64,000 nt of DNA from contig CP012155.1 in the NCBI GenBank assembly GCA_001602415.1, positions 186,001-250,000 of the forward strand. The letters run 5' to 3'. Under the pieces are notes generated by a model. The model did no database searches and was not told where the DNA came from. It worked only from the letters and a program-made list of their open reading frames with translations. Shown one piece after another: positions 8,336-16,896 of the stretch (position 1 is the first letter of the stretch; each line of letters starts with the position of its first letter). The DNA comes from Bacteroidetes bacterium UKL13-3 (GTDB taxonomy: Bacteria > Bacteroidota > Bacteroidia > UKL13-3). The position numbers and the translations under genes are program-made.

Positions 8336-10804
8336 TTAAAAATCACCTTCCATGCCACCACCCAGACTTTCACGGTTTGGCTTACGTTTTCTGAAAAGTG
8401 AAGTATCCATTTCTCCAAACCGCCAAGTAATATTTAACCGAAGAAATCTTGTTTCGCGCCTGCGTGATAAGTCTTGTGTAAACGTTTCGCTCTCATAAAA
8501 TGTTCCAAACCTGCGGGTGTTAAACACATCGTTTAAGGTAAGGGTCATCGATACTGTTTTGATCACTTCTTTGTTTAATGATAAATCAATAGAATAAACA
8601 TCCTTGGTGGTTCCTTGTGGAATAATTCGAGGGGCTTCATAACTTCCGTTTGCTTGAAAAGTATATTGTTTCGGAAACTTATATGAGGCAATCGCTTTTG
8701 CGTTCCAACTGATACCGGAATTTTGCAATTGCATATTGTTTGCACTGGCCGAAATGGTAGTGTAAAAAATGGTTCCGTTGAGGGTTATGTCTAATTTTTT
8801 ATTAGCAAACGTACGTTTCACATTATTTTCCCATCCGTATGCTAAACTGTTATTTCCATTAATAAATGTGCTTACTAAAATACTCGAATCGGAAGGTAAT
8901 TGGTACACATAATTGGTAATGGCGCGTTCCGTTTGACGAAGATATACTGACGACAAAATACTTCCGTTGGTGTAAATTTTATTGTAGTTAATCTCAGCAA
9001 TATTAATAAACTCTGGGGAGAGATTAGGATTTCCAATGCGATAGTTTTGTTTATCACTAAACATAATAAACGGCATCATCTGCATAAAATCTGGGCGGTT
9101 TATTTTGCGAGAAAAGTTGAGTTGAAACTCTTGGTTACCTCCGAGTTTTTTGCTCAAATACAAACTAGGAAAAAAGGCTTTCGCTAGGTTTTTTGTGCCA
9201 TCAGGATAATAATACTCAAAGGTTAAATTTTTACCAATCAACTCACCGGTAAAGCGTGTTTGCTCAAACCGAACACCACCTTGGTAACCAATTCCCCACA
9301 CCATGCTTGAGTAGGTTATGTAAGCTGCATTTACCCTATCGGTGATATTGTAGTTGTTGGATAAGATTGAGTCAAATAACCCATTATTTTTAACGTTTAA
9401 AATTGTTTTATCCTCTTTATAATTTGCTTTCACCCCAAATTCAATTTTGGAGGTATCGGTTAGTGGTAAGGTAAAATCAAACTGATAGGTAAGCATGTTG
9501 CTGTTTCCATCTCCTGCATTGAGTTGCTTATCTGTTGACAAATAGGTACTCGTTCTATCATAATTGTTGGTGGTAAACGTTGCATCATTCTCACGCTCAG
9601 ATCGGTTGTAAGTTAAATCGGTTGTCCACTCTTTTCCTTTCTTTGGGTACGCTTGCCTAAACTGAATTTGCGAGGTATAGTTTCTCCACTTCGTGGTTTG
9701 GTTGTTTACCCTATCACCTTTAAACAATACCGTATTGCCTGCGCCTGTTTGTATATAGGTCTGATCATCAACATTGGTCATATCACCACCCATCACGGCT
9801 TGGGAGAGTGTTATGGTTGAACGGTTGGTTATACTGTAATCAAAACCAATTCGGCCATTTTGCATCATGCGCCCCGATACACTGCTATTATCTTGTTTAA
9901 AAGATCCGGTTGGTATTTCGTTGGTTAAATTGGTGCGGTTAGTATACCCTTTCGTTGGGTTTTGGGCGGAGTTGAGGTTATACGATATAAAGAAATTGGT
10001 CTTACCTTCTTTAATATTTAAACTGGCCATTAGGTTATATCGGTTGTTGGTTCCATAACCGGCAGTTATCATTCCATTGTACCCTGGCTTGGTGTTTTTC
10101 TTTAAGAAAATATTTAAAATACCTCCAGTTGCATTAGCATCATATTTTGCCGATGGATTTGTTACCACTTCAATGCGATCAATTTGGTCGGAAGGAATTT
10201 GTTCAAGTGTTAAAGTACTTGGCCTACCATCGATAAAAATCGTGGGTGACGAGTTTCGCAAAGCAACATTTCCATCGCCATCAACCGTTACACCGGGTAT
10301 GTTCTTCATTACATCTAAGGCAGTTCCCCCGCGTGCCGAAAGATCTTTATCTGGACTGTATACACGTTTGTCGATGCCCATGTTCACCGTTTGTTTTTCG
10401 GCATTAATGGTTACCTCATTCAGGGCTTTTGTATCAGCTTCAATTTTAATGTTTCCAATGTCTTGCTCCACATTATTTGGAGTGATGATAATGGGTTGAT
10501 ACAATGTTTTGTAGCCAATAAATTGAACGCGTAACTTATAACGACCCATCGGGAGTTTATCAATTGAAAAATCTCCATTTGCTTTGGCCAATGCTCCTGT
10601 AATAACGCTGTCCTTAGTGCCACTCATAAGTGTGATGGTTGCATATTCAACAGGTTGTTTGCTTCCCGCTTCAACTACTTTTCCATAAACCCTACCAATT
10701 GCAGGCATGCGCGAAAAACCTTCACCTCCCGGTCCTCGTTGGGCATATGCAGTTGTTTGATAAAGAGTTATGAGTATAAGAAAAACGAAAAAACGATATA
10801 TCAT
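8336..10804 (-). CDS. TonB-dependent outer-membrane receptor family protein
   Basis: The 822-residue protein has a signal peptide ending AYA before Gln (about residue 22). A carboxypeptidase-regulatory-like beta-sandwich follows (about 36-110, GRVYGKVVEAGSKQPVEYATITL), then a plug domain (IPGVTVDGDGNVALRNSSPTIFIDGRPSTL) and a long beta-barrel. The barrel matches the OMP_b-brl_3 type common in Bacteroidota. No SusD partner is next to it; the neighbour downstream is a porin. It probably imports a small ligand using TonB energy, but the substrate is not evident. Confidence 0.88.
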   Translation of the reverse strand: MIYRFFVFLILITLYQTTAYAQRGPGGEGFSRMPAIGRVYGKVVEAGSKQPVEYATITLMSGTKDSVITGALAKANGDFSIDKLPMGRYKLRVQFIGYKTLYQPIIITPNNVEQDIGNIKIEADTKALNEVTINAEKQTVNMGIDKRVYSPDKDLSARGGTALDVMKNIPGVTVDGDGNVALRNSSPTIFIDGRPSTLTLEQIPSDQIDRIEVVTNPSAKYDANATGGILNIFLKKNTKPGYNGMITAGYGTNNRYNLMASLNIKEGKTNFFISYNLNSAQNPTKGYTNRTNLTNEIPTGSFKQDNSSVSGRMMQNGRIGFDYSITNRSTITLSQAVMGGDMTNVDDQTYIQTGAGNTVLFKGDRVNNQTTKWRNYTSQIQFRQAYPKKGKEWTTDLTYNRSERENDATFTTNNYDRTSTYLSTDKQLNAGDGNSNMLTYQFDFTLPLTDTSKIEFGVKANYKEDKTILNVKNNGLFDSILSNNYNITDRVNAAYITYSSMVWGIGYQGGVRFEQTRFTGELIGKNLTFEYYYPDGTKNLAKAFFPSLYLSKKLGGNQEFQLNFSRKINRPDFMQMMPFIMFSDKQNYRIGNPNLSPEFINIAEINYNKIYTNGSILSSVYLRQTERAITNYVYQLPSDSSILVSTFINGNNSLAYGWENNVKRTFANKKLDITLNGTIFYTTISASANNMQLQNSGISWNAKAIASYKFPKQYTFQANGSYEAPRIIPQGTTKDVYSIDLSLNKEVIKTVSMTLTLNDVFNTRRFGTFYESETFTQDLSRRRETRFLRLNITWRFGEMDTSLFRKRKPNRESLGGGMEGDF

Positions 10805-10938
10805 GAAGTATAATTGAGTTGCGAAACTAATCTATCTAAAGTATACATAGACAATAAATAGGGTAAATGGTTTAATTAGTAGCTAAATGGCATGTTATGC
10901 ATAGAAACGACCGCACAATAAGTAAAATTTATGAGGTA

Positions 10939-12417
10939 TTACTGTTGCAAAAATGCAATAGATGCTTCAATATCATCGTGTAATAGCCTGTCTTTATCTA
11001 CAAACGAAACTACTTTTCGGTATTGTGTAACTATATCTTCAACGGCTTTCGAGCTTTTCATCGGACGTCTGAACTCCAATGCTTGTGTGGCATTTAACAA
11101 TTCGATGGCCAACACTCGTTCAGTATTTTTCATCACCCGTAAACATTTGGTAGCCGCGTTTGCACCCATGCTCACGTGGTCTTCTTGTCCGTTGCTGCTT
11201 ACAATACTATCAACCGAGGCGGGCGTGCACAATTGTTTGCTTTGGCTTACAATAGATGCTGCGGTGTATTGTGGAATCATCATGCCTGAGTTTAAGCCTG
11301 GATTGGGTGTTAAGAATGTAGGCAATTCACGCAATCCAGAAATTAATTGGTAGGTTCTGCGTTCCGATATGCTTCCCAATTCTGCTGTGGCAATAGCCAA
11401 AAAATCGAGCACCAAGGCAAGAGGTTGTCCGTGGAAATTTCCGCCCGATAAAATCAAATCATCTTCCACAAACACATTTGGATTATCTGTTACAGATACC
11501 ATTTCAGTTGAAACTACAGATGCTACATAATTGAAGGTATCGCGACTGGCACCATGCACCTGGGGAATGCAACGAAAAGCATAGGGATCTTGAACTTGCA
11601 CTTTGGGGCGGTGAGCAATTTCGCTATCGACCAATAAAGTGCGTATGTGTAGAGCTGTTTCTATTTGTCCGGCATGCGGACGAACAGCATGTAATTGCGG
11701 TGAAAACGGTTCGAGCTTTGCGTCAAATGCATCAATGGAAATGGCAGCAATATGGTTGGCATGATTGTATAGTTGTTGCGCTTTTAACACACACCATACA
11801 GCATACGCCAACATAAATTGTGTACCGTTAATTAATGCTAATCCTTCTTTTGATTTAAGTTTTACAGGAGGTAAATGTAGCTCACTTGAACTTTGAATTT
11901 CGAATTTCGAATTTTCTTCTTTCCATATTTTTCCTTCACCAAACAATGGCAAACACAAATGAGCCAATGGAGCTAAATCGCCTGAAGCACCCAACGAACC
12001 TTGCTCGTATACAACCGGCAGAATATCGTTATTGAAAAAATAGATCAATCGTTCTACAGTTTCTACCTGCACACCACTGTTACCGTAACTAAGCGATTGT
12101 ATTTTTAGTAGCAACATCAATTTCACAATTTCCTGCGGCACAAAATCACCTGTTCCACATGCATGCGAGCGTAGTAGGTTGTATTGCAACTGCTCTAATT
12201 CATCGTGCGAAATTTGAGTATTGCACAACGAACCAAACCCTGTATTAATACCATAAAAAACAGCATTTTTATCGACCATTTTGGTATCCAGGTATTGGCG
12301 GCAGTTGGTTATGCGTTGTTTGGCTGCTGCCGATAAGATGAGGGTTTTGTTTTCCTGTATGATGGAAGAAATATCGGAGAGGGTTAACGTTGAGTGTATT
12401 TCGAATATAGCTTTCAT
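10939..12417 (-). CDS. hutH: Histidine ammonia-lyase
   Basis: The 492-residue enzyme converts L-histidine to urocanate and ammonia, the first step of histidine breakdown. The Ala-Ser-Gly triad that cyclises to the MIO electrophile is at residues 144-146 (GSLGASGDLAPLAH). The active-site tyrosine region YGINTGFG is at about 55-62. NGTQ and the FHGQPLA segment of the family are also present. No hutU, hutI or hutG is in the window. It follows hisS by 31 bases on the same strand and may share its transcript. Residues about 169-175 are encoded by a TTCGAAT-type repeat. Confidence 0.95.
   Translation of the reverse strand: MKAIFEIHSTLTLSDISSIIQENKTLILSAAAKQRITNCRQYLDTKMVDKNAVFYGINTGFGSLCNTQISHDELEQLQYNLLRSHACGTGDFVPQEIVKLMLLLKIQSLSYGNSGVQVETVERLIYFFNNDILPVVYEQGSLGASGDLAPLAHLCLPLFGEGKIWKEENSKFEIQSSSELHLPPVKLKSKEGLALINGTQFMLAYAVWCVLKAQQLYNHANHIAAISIDAFDAKLEPFSPQLHAVRPHAGQIETALHIRTLLVDSEIAHRPKVQVQDPYAFRCIPQVHGASRDTFNYVASVVSTEMVSVTDNPNVFVEDDLILSGGNFHGQPLALVLDFLAIATAELGSISERRTYQLISGLRELPTFLTPNPGLNSGMMIPQYTAASIVSQSKQLCTPASVDSIVSSNGQEDHVSMGANAATKCLRVMKNTERVLAIELLNATQALEFRRPMKSSKAVEDIVTQYRKVVSFVDKDRLLHDDIEASIAFLQQ
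11892..11912. repeat. 7-base-period array inside hutH
   Basis: On the plus strand: TTTGAAT TTCGAAT TTCGAAT, three heptamers with the same core as the array in hisS at 13597. It encodes part of a surface-loop segment (NSKFEIQ). The loop length is about normal for HutH, so a clean insertion is not obvious. Confidence 0.55.
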
Positions 12418-12448
12418 ATTTTACAGCAAAGGCGCTAACACGCAAAGA

Positions 12449-13852
12449 TTAGTGTTTAGTAGATAAATGATGAATAATATCGTTGAGGGAAAGAACTGTC
12501 TCTGTTTTTTCGGTCATGTTTTTTAACACGTAGTTTCCATCCGATTTTAAGATAACCGTATACGGAATGTTTAAAGCATCGGCATAATTCATGGGTTTAA
12601 GCATGGGTTTTTCTTTTTCCTTGTTTGATTTGGGTAAGTCGGGATACAACTCCGAAGCTATGCCGGCATCGCGCAGTTGTTTGGTAATGTTTATGCCGGT
12701 TAGTTGGGTGTGTTCATCAAAGGCGCATACCAATACTTTAGTTGAAGTTGCATTTAATGCTTGCGGGAACAATTTCAATTCGTCCATCACATCATAAATG
12801 CGATCCAACCCAAACGAAATACCCACACCCGAAACATTGGTTAACCCAAAAATACCGGTAAGGTTATCGTACCGTCCGCCACCACCAATACTGGATTTGA
12901 GCGAGCCTTCTGTTGATACAACTTCGAAGATACATCCGGTGTAGTAGGATAAGCCGCGTGCTAAACTGAAATCTAGTTTAAGGTTGATGGGTTGATGAGT
13001 TGATTGGTTAATAGGTTGAAGCGATTGGAGGATAAATTTTAGCTCTGCAATTCCTTGAAGTCCTTCTGTTGAGGTTTGCAATTTTGATTGTAGTTGGTTG
13101 AGGATGGCTTCATTTTCACCAGTGATGGTAATAATTTCAAACAAACGATTTAATTCTTCCTCTTTAAATCCTTGTTCGGTTAACTCTTTGCGAACACCTT
13201 CTTCCCCAATTTTATCCAACTTATCAATGGCAACAGCAATGCTGTTAATTACGTCAATCGACTTTACAACTTCTGCAATTCCGGCAAGTACTTTTCTATT
13301 ATTCATCCGCAATTCGTAATTTCCAATCCCCAATTTCCGAAAAGCTTCATCGTAAATCTGAATCAAATCCAATTCATTCAGCAAACTATCACTTCCCACC
13401 ACATCAGCATCACATTGCCAAAACTCACGATAGCGACCTCGTTGCGGACGGTCAGCGCGCCATACCGGTTGCATTTGATACCGTTTGAACGGGAACGTAA
13501 TCTCGTTGCGGTTCATCACCACGTAGCGGGCAAATGGAACGGTGAGGTCGTAGCGTAACCCTTTTTCGGTAATGACTTTATTAAACTCTCCCTGAGTTCG
13601 AATTTCGGATTTCGGATTTCGAATTTGTTCCCACGTTTCTCCACTATTTAATACTCGGAACAACAACTTGTCGCCTTCATCGCCATATTTTCCCTCAAGC
13701 GTTGAAAGGTTTTCCATTGTTGGTGTTTCAATGGGCATGAAGCCATATTTTTTAAATACCGTTTCAATGGTGCTTAAAATGTATTTACGTTTTTGCACTT
13801 CGGCCGGACCGAAATCGCGTGTGCCCTTTGGAATACTTGGTTTTTGTGCCAT
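12449..13852 (-). CDS. hisS: Histidine--tRNA ligase
   Basis: The 467-residue class II synthetase shows motif 2-type residues (RADRPQRGRYREFWQCDAD), the histidine-specific segments RYDLTVPFARYV and ARGLSYYTG, and motif 3 GISFGLDRI. A C-terminal anticodon-binding domain starts near residue 360. It charges tRNA-His. The start at 13852 (MAQKPSIPKGTRDFGP) matches the family. Three short-period repeat arrays lie inside the frame (residues about 77-85, 172-181 and 278-290). The first and third fall in loops. The frame is intact, so the protein is expected to work. Confidence 0.96.
   Translation of the reverse strand: MAQKPSIPKGTRDFGPAEVQKRKYILSTIETVFKKYGFMPIETPTMENLSTLEGKYGDEGDKLLFRVLNSGETWEQIRNPKSEIRTQGEFNKVITEKGLRYDLTVPFARYVVMNRNEITFPFKRYQMQPVWRADRPQRGRYREFWQCDADVVGSDSLLNELDLIQIYDEAFRKLGIGNYELRMNNRKVLAGIAEVVKSIDVINSIAVAIDKLDKIGEEGVRKELTEQGFKEEELNRLFEIITITGENEAILNQLQSKLQTSTEGLQGIAELKFILQSLQPINQSTHQPINLKLDFSLARGLSYYTGCIFEVVSTEGSLKSSIGGGGRYDNLTGIFGLTNVSGVGISFGLDRIYDVMDELKLFPQALNATSTKVLVCAFDEHTQLTGINITKQLRDAGIASELYPDLPKSNKEKEKPMLKPMNYADALNIPYTVILKSDGNYVLKNMTEKTETVLSLNDIIHHLSTKH
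12982..13021. repeat. 8-base-period array inside hisS
   Basis: Plus strand reads as five degenerate octamers: GGTTGATG, GGTTGATG, AGTTGATT, GGTTAATA, GGTTGAAG. On the coding strand it gives the Gln/Pro/Ile/Asn-rich run PINQSTHQPIN in a loop. The 12-mer GATTGGTTAATA (13002-13013) also occurs in the permease gene at 43305-43316. Confidence 0.7.
13311..13338. repeat. 7-base-period array inside hisS
   Basis: Plus strand reads AATTCGT AATTTCC AATCCCC AATTTCC, four heptamers. It encodes GIGNYELRM just before the conserved NNRK. Loop length looks normal, so this may be sequence convergence rather than insertion. Confidence 0.45.
13597..13624. repeat. 7-base-period array inside hisS
   Basis: Plus strand is exactly four heptamers, TTCGAAT TTCGGAT TTCGGAT TTCGAAT, itself nearly palindromic. 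On the coding strand it yields IRNPKSEIR in the variable loop before the EKGLRYDLTVPFARYV segment. This is the cleanest example of the family in the window. Confidence 0.8.
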
Positions 13853-14012
13853 AAGTTTAGGTAAAAAGTTATTGTGTTATTCCCGCAAGGCTTTTGAAAT
13901 GGAGCAGCAATAAATAACCGAATAACTAATAACAATAATTGGTTGGCGAAAATACTTAATATTCCGTTCCTAACACAATGCTATATTGTAAGATACGGCA
14001 ATCTCTTCAAAC

Positions 14013-14043
14013 AAAACAGGCTGCCTTCTGAGCAGCCTGTTTT
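14013..14043 (-). terminator. Intrinsic terminator of sucA
   Basis: Perfect 12-base arms AAAACAGGCTGC (14013-14024) and GCAGCCTGTTTT (14032-14043) with a 7-base loop lie 20 bases after the sucA stop. On the minus strand the stem is followed by TTTTGTTTG. Confidence 0.85.
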
Positions 14044-14063
14044 ATATCGTTTCATAAATGTAA

Positions 14064-16784
14064 TTACGCAAACGCTTCATCAATCAAAGCTAATTGCTCC
14101 GTAGCATGTACTTTGCTGTAACCTGTAGCCGGTGTGGAGCTACTTTCCCGGGAAATGCGCCTTAACATGCGGTTATTGTCCCAACGCAATAAGTACAACC
14201 AAGCTCCCATGTTTTTAGGTTCTTCCTGTACCCAGCAAATTTCGGCTCCTTTATACTTCTCATATAGTTCGGCCAATTTGGTTTCCGGCATCGGGTATAA
14301 TTGTTCAACACGCACAATGGCAATATCTTTTCGGTTGGTAGCTTGTTGGCGCTCCAGTAATTCGTAATAAATTTTACCCGAGCACAACAATACACGTTTT
14401 ACTTTTTTAGCATCGCTGTAAGTATCATCAATTACTTCTTGGAAACCACCTTTGGTAAACTCTTCGAGTTTGCTTACACATAATGGGTGGCGCAATAAAC
14501 TCTTTGGTGTCATTACCACTAGTGGTAAGCGGTAATCACGCTGCAATTGTCTGCGCAATACGTGGAAATAATTAGCAGGTGAGGTAATATTCACTACTTG
14601 CATATTCCAATTGGCACTCAATTGTAAAAAACGCTCCAAACGTGCCGATGAATGCTCTGGTCCTTGTCCTTCGTACCCATGTGGCAACATCAAAATGAGG
14701 TTGCTAAATGTTTTCCATTTGGTTTCGGCACTCGCCAAATATTGGTCGATAATGATTTGTGCACCGTTGGCAAAATCGCCAAATTGAGCTTCCCAAATAG
14801 TTAAATCATTTGGTGCAAACATGCTGTATCCGTATTCAAAACCAAGCACTGCATATTCACTCAATAGCGAGTTGTAAAATTCTACACGTCCTTTTTTATC
14901 TTCTCCTAAACTTTCAAAAATATTGTGTTCTTTTTCGCTGTCCTCTTGCTTAATAATAGCATGGCGGTGCGAGAAGGTGCCGCGCTCACAATCTTGTCCG
15001 CTCATGCGCACGTTGTGGCCTTCATTGCTTAAGGTTGCGTATGCCATTAACTCACCCATTGCCCAATCGTAGTTGTTATTTTTGATCATATTTTTACGAT
15101 CGTTAAACAACTTTTCAATTTTACTGAAGGCTTTAAATCCTTCGGGGATATTGGTAAGTTTTTCGGCTAATTTCAAAAACAGTTCCGTGTTAACAGCAGT
15201 ATCAGGCGAGGTTTCAAAATCAGCAGGTTTGCTGGCACGGAAACCTTCCCAGCGGGCGGCCAAAAAGTTTTTACCTTTTGCGGGTGCTGCTGCTTTTGCT
15301 TGCTCTAATTTATCTTGTAATTGCGAACGGAAATCTTTGTCCATTTCCTTTGCTAAATCGGCCTCAACGCTTCCGGCAGTAGCAAGTTTTTGGTTGTAAA
15401 TTTCGCGTGGGTTTTGGTGTGCACCAATAGCTTTGTATAATAATGGTTGGGTAAATCGGGGTTCATCACCTTCGTTGTGGCCGTATTTACGGTAACCCAA
15501 CATGTCAATAAACACATCAGTATTAAATTCCTGGCGGTATTCCATTGCTAAACGAATGGTAAATACCACAGCTTCTACATCATCTGCATTCACATGGAAT
15601 ACAGGGCATAAAGTTGTTTTAGCAACATCGGTACAATACGTTGATGTGCGGGCATCGGTATAGTTGGTGGTAAAACCAATTTGATTATTGGCAACAATAT
15701 GAATGCAACCACCCACATTGTAGGCTTTTAATCCTGCCATTTGCAGTAGTTCATACATTATTCCCTGACCTGCTACGGAGGCATCTCCGTGAATTAAAAT
15801 TGGTGCAACTTTATCAATATCACCTGCATGTTTTTTATCCAGCTTGGCGCGGGTTAATCCTTTTACAACCGGATTTACAGTTTCCAAATGCGAAGGATTA
15901 GGCGATAAACTCAAATGAACAACTTTGCCCGAGCGAGTGGTTAAATCGCTGCTAAAGCCCAAATGGTATTTCACATCACCTTCAAAAATACCTTCGTCTT
16001 CTGCACTTTTTCCTTCAAACTCTTTAAAAATATCTTCGTAAGATTTTCCTAAAATATTGGCAAGTACATTTAAACGACCGCGGTGAGCCATGCCTAATAC
16101 AAACTCTTGCACACCCAACTCTGCACCGTATTGAATTACCTCATCTAAAGCAGGAATCATGGTCTCCAATCCTTCGAGTGAAAAACGTTTTTGTCCTACA
16201 AATTTGGTATGAATAAAATTTTCGAATACCGTTGCTTGGTTGAGTTTTGAAAGAATATGTCGCTTGGCATCAATAGATAGCTTTGGCGTGTTGCGCGAAG
16301 TTTCCATTTTTTCTTGCAACCATTTAAGTGCCTTTGGTTCGCGCACATAACGGTACTCAGCACCAATGGAACCACAATAGGTTTGCTCCAATAAAGCAAT
16401 AATATCTTTTAGTTTAGCAGGACCTAATCCAACTTCTACACCCGCATTAAAAACCGAATCTAAATCAGCCGATGATAAACCGAAATTTTTAACAGCAAGT
16501 GAGGGTGTATATTTTCTGCGCTCACGCACGGGATTGGTTTTGGTGAATAAATGTCCGCGGGTGCGATACCCCTCAATGAGGTTTAAGACATTTACTTCTT
16601 TGGTAAAATTTTCTGAAATGGCAACTCCTTTGCTGTTACCATTAAATTTTTGTTGGCCCATATCGAAGCCTTCAAAAAATTTCTTCCATCCAAAATCAAC
16701 GGAGTCCTGGTCTTTTAAATACTGCTGATATAAATCGTCAATTACGTTAACATCGGCATTCGAGATATATGAAAATTTATCCAT
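14064..16784 (-). CDS. sucA: 2-oxoglutarate dehydrogenase E1 component
   Basis: The 906-residue thiamine-diphosphate enzyme decarboxylates 2-oxoglutarate in the TCA cycle and passes the succinyl group to the E2 lipoyl protein. The short N-terminal E2-docking peptide is present (DVNVIDDLYQQYLKD). So are the cofactor-site segments LGMAHRGRLNVLAN, HGDASVAGQGIMYE and NNQIGFTT, and the late transketolase-like region MLPHGYEGQGPEHSSARLERFL. Length fits the family. The E2 gene sucB, often adjacent, is not next to it. It is monocistronic by its own terminator at 14013-14043. Confidence 0.96.
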   Translation of the reverse strand: MDKFSYISNADVNVIDDLYQQYLKDQDSVDFGWKKFFEGFDMGQQKFNGNSKGVAISENFTKEVNVLNLIEGYRTRGHLFTKTNPVRERRKYTPSLAVKNFGLSSADLDSVFNAGVEVGLGPAKLKDIIALLEQTYCGSIGAEYRYVREPKALKWLQEKMETSRNTPKLSIDAKRHILSKLNQATVFENFIHTKFVGQKRFSLEGLETMIPALDEVIQYGAELGVQEFVLGMAHRGRLNVLANILGKSYEDIFKEFEGKSAEDEGIFEGDVKYHLGFSSDLTTRSGKVVHLSLSPNPSHLETVNPVVKGLTRAKLDKKHAGDIDKVAPILIHGDASVAGQGIMYELLQMAGLKAYNVGGCIHIVANNQIGFTTNYTDARTSTYCTDVAKTTLCPVFHVNADDVEAVVFTIRLAMEYRQEFNTDVFIDMLGYRKYGHNEGDEPRFTQPLLYKAIGAHQNPREIYNQKLATAGSVEADLAKEMDKDFRSQLQDKLEQAKAAAPAKGKNFLAARWEGFRASKPADFETSPDTAVNTELFLKLAEKLTNIPEGFKAFSKIEKLFNDRKNMIKNNNYDWAMGELMAYATLSNEGHNVRMSGQDCERGTFSHRHAIIKQEDSEKEHNIFESLGEDKKGRVEFYNSLLSEYAVLGFEYGYSMFAPNDLTIWEAQFGDFANGAQIIIDQYLASAETKWKTFSNLILMLPHGYEGQGPEHSSARLERFLQLSANWNMQVVNITSPANYFHVLRRQLQRDYRLPLVVMTPKSLLRHPLCVSKLEEFTKGGFQEVIDDTYSDAKKVKRVLLCSGKIYYELLERQQATNRKDIAIVRVEQLYPMPETKLAELYEKYKGAEICWVQEEPKNMGAWLYLLRWDNNRMLRRISRESSSTPATGYSKVHATEQLALIDEAFA

Positions 16785-16852
16785 GAGAAATAATGTTGCT
16801 TATTGTTTAAAACAAATACCAAACCTTGCTGTGAGGGCAAAAAATGGAGTGG

Positions 16853-16887
16853 CAAAGATATTGTTATTATTGATTTTTTAAAGGCAA
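16853..16887 (-). promoter_or_regulatory. Candidate sucA promoter
   Basis: On the minus strand TATCTTTG (16860-16853) matches the TAnnTTTG -7 consensus exactly. An upstream TTG lies at 16887-16885, with a 24-base spacer that is slightly long. The -7 element is 68 bases before the sucA start codon. Confidence 0.35.
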
Positions 16888-16896
16888 CAGCGGGTA

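Noticed and set aside
13311-13338. Third heptamer-like array in hisS as an insertion
   Set aside because: The period is visible, but the strand before NNRK has normal length for HisS, so insertion is not supported. Kept only as a low-confidence repeat.
10939-13852. hutH-hisS as a histidine-responsive operon
   Set aside because: The genes are adjacent, but one degrades histidine and the other charges tRNA. No T-box-like or other leader was seen, so the link may be coincidence.
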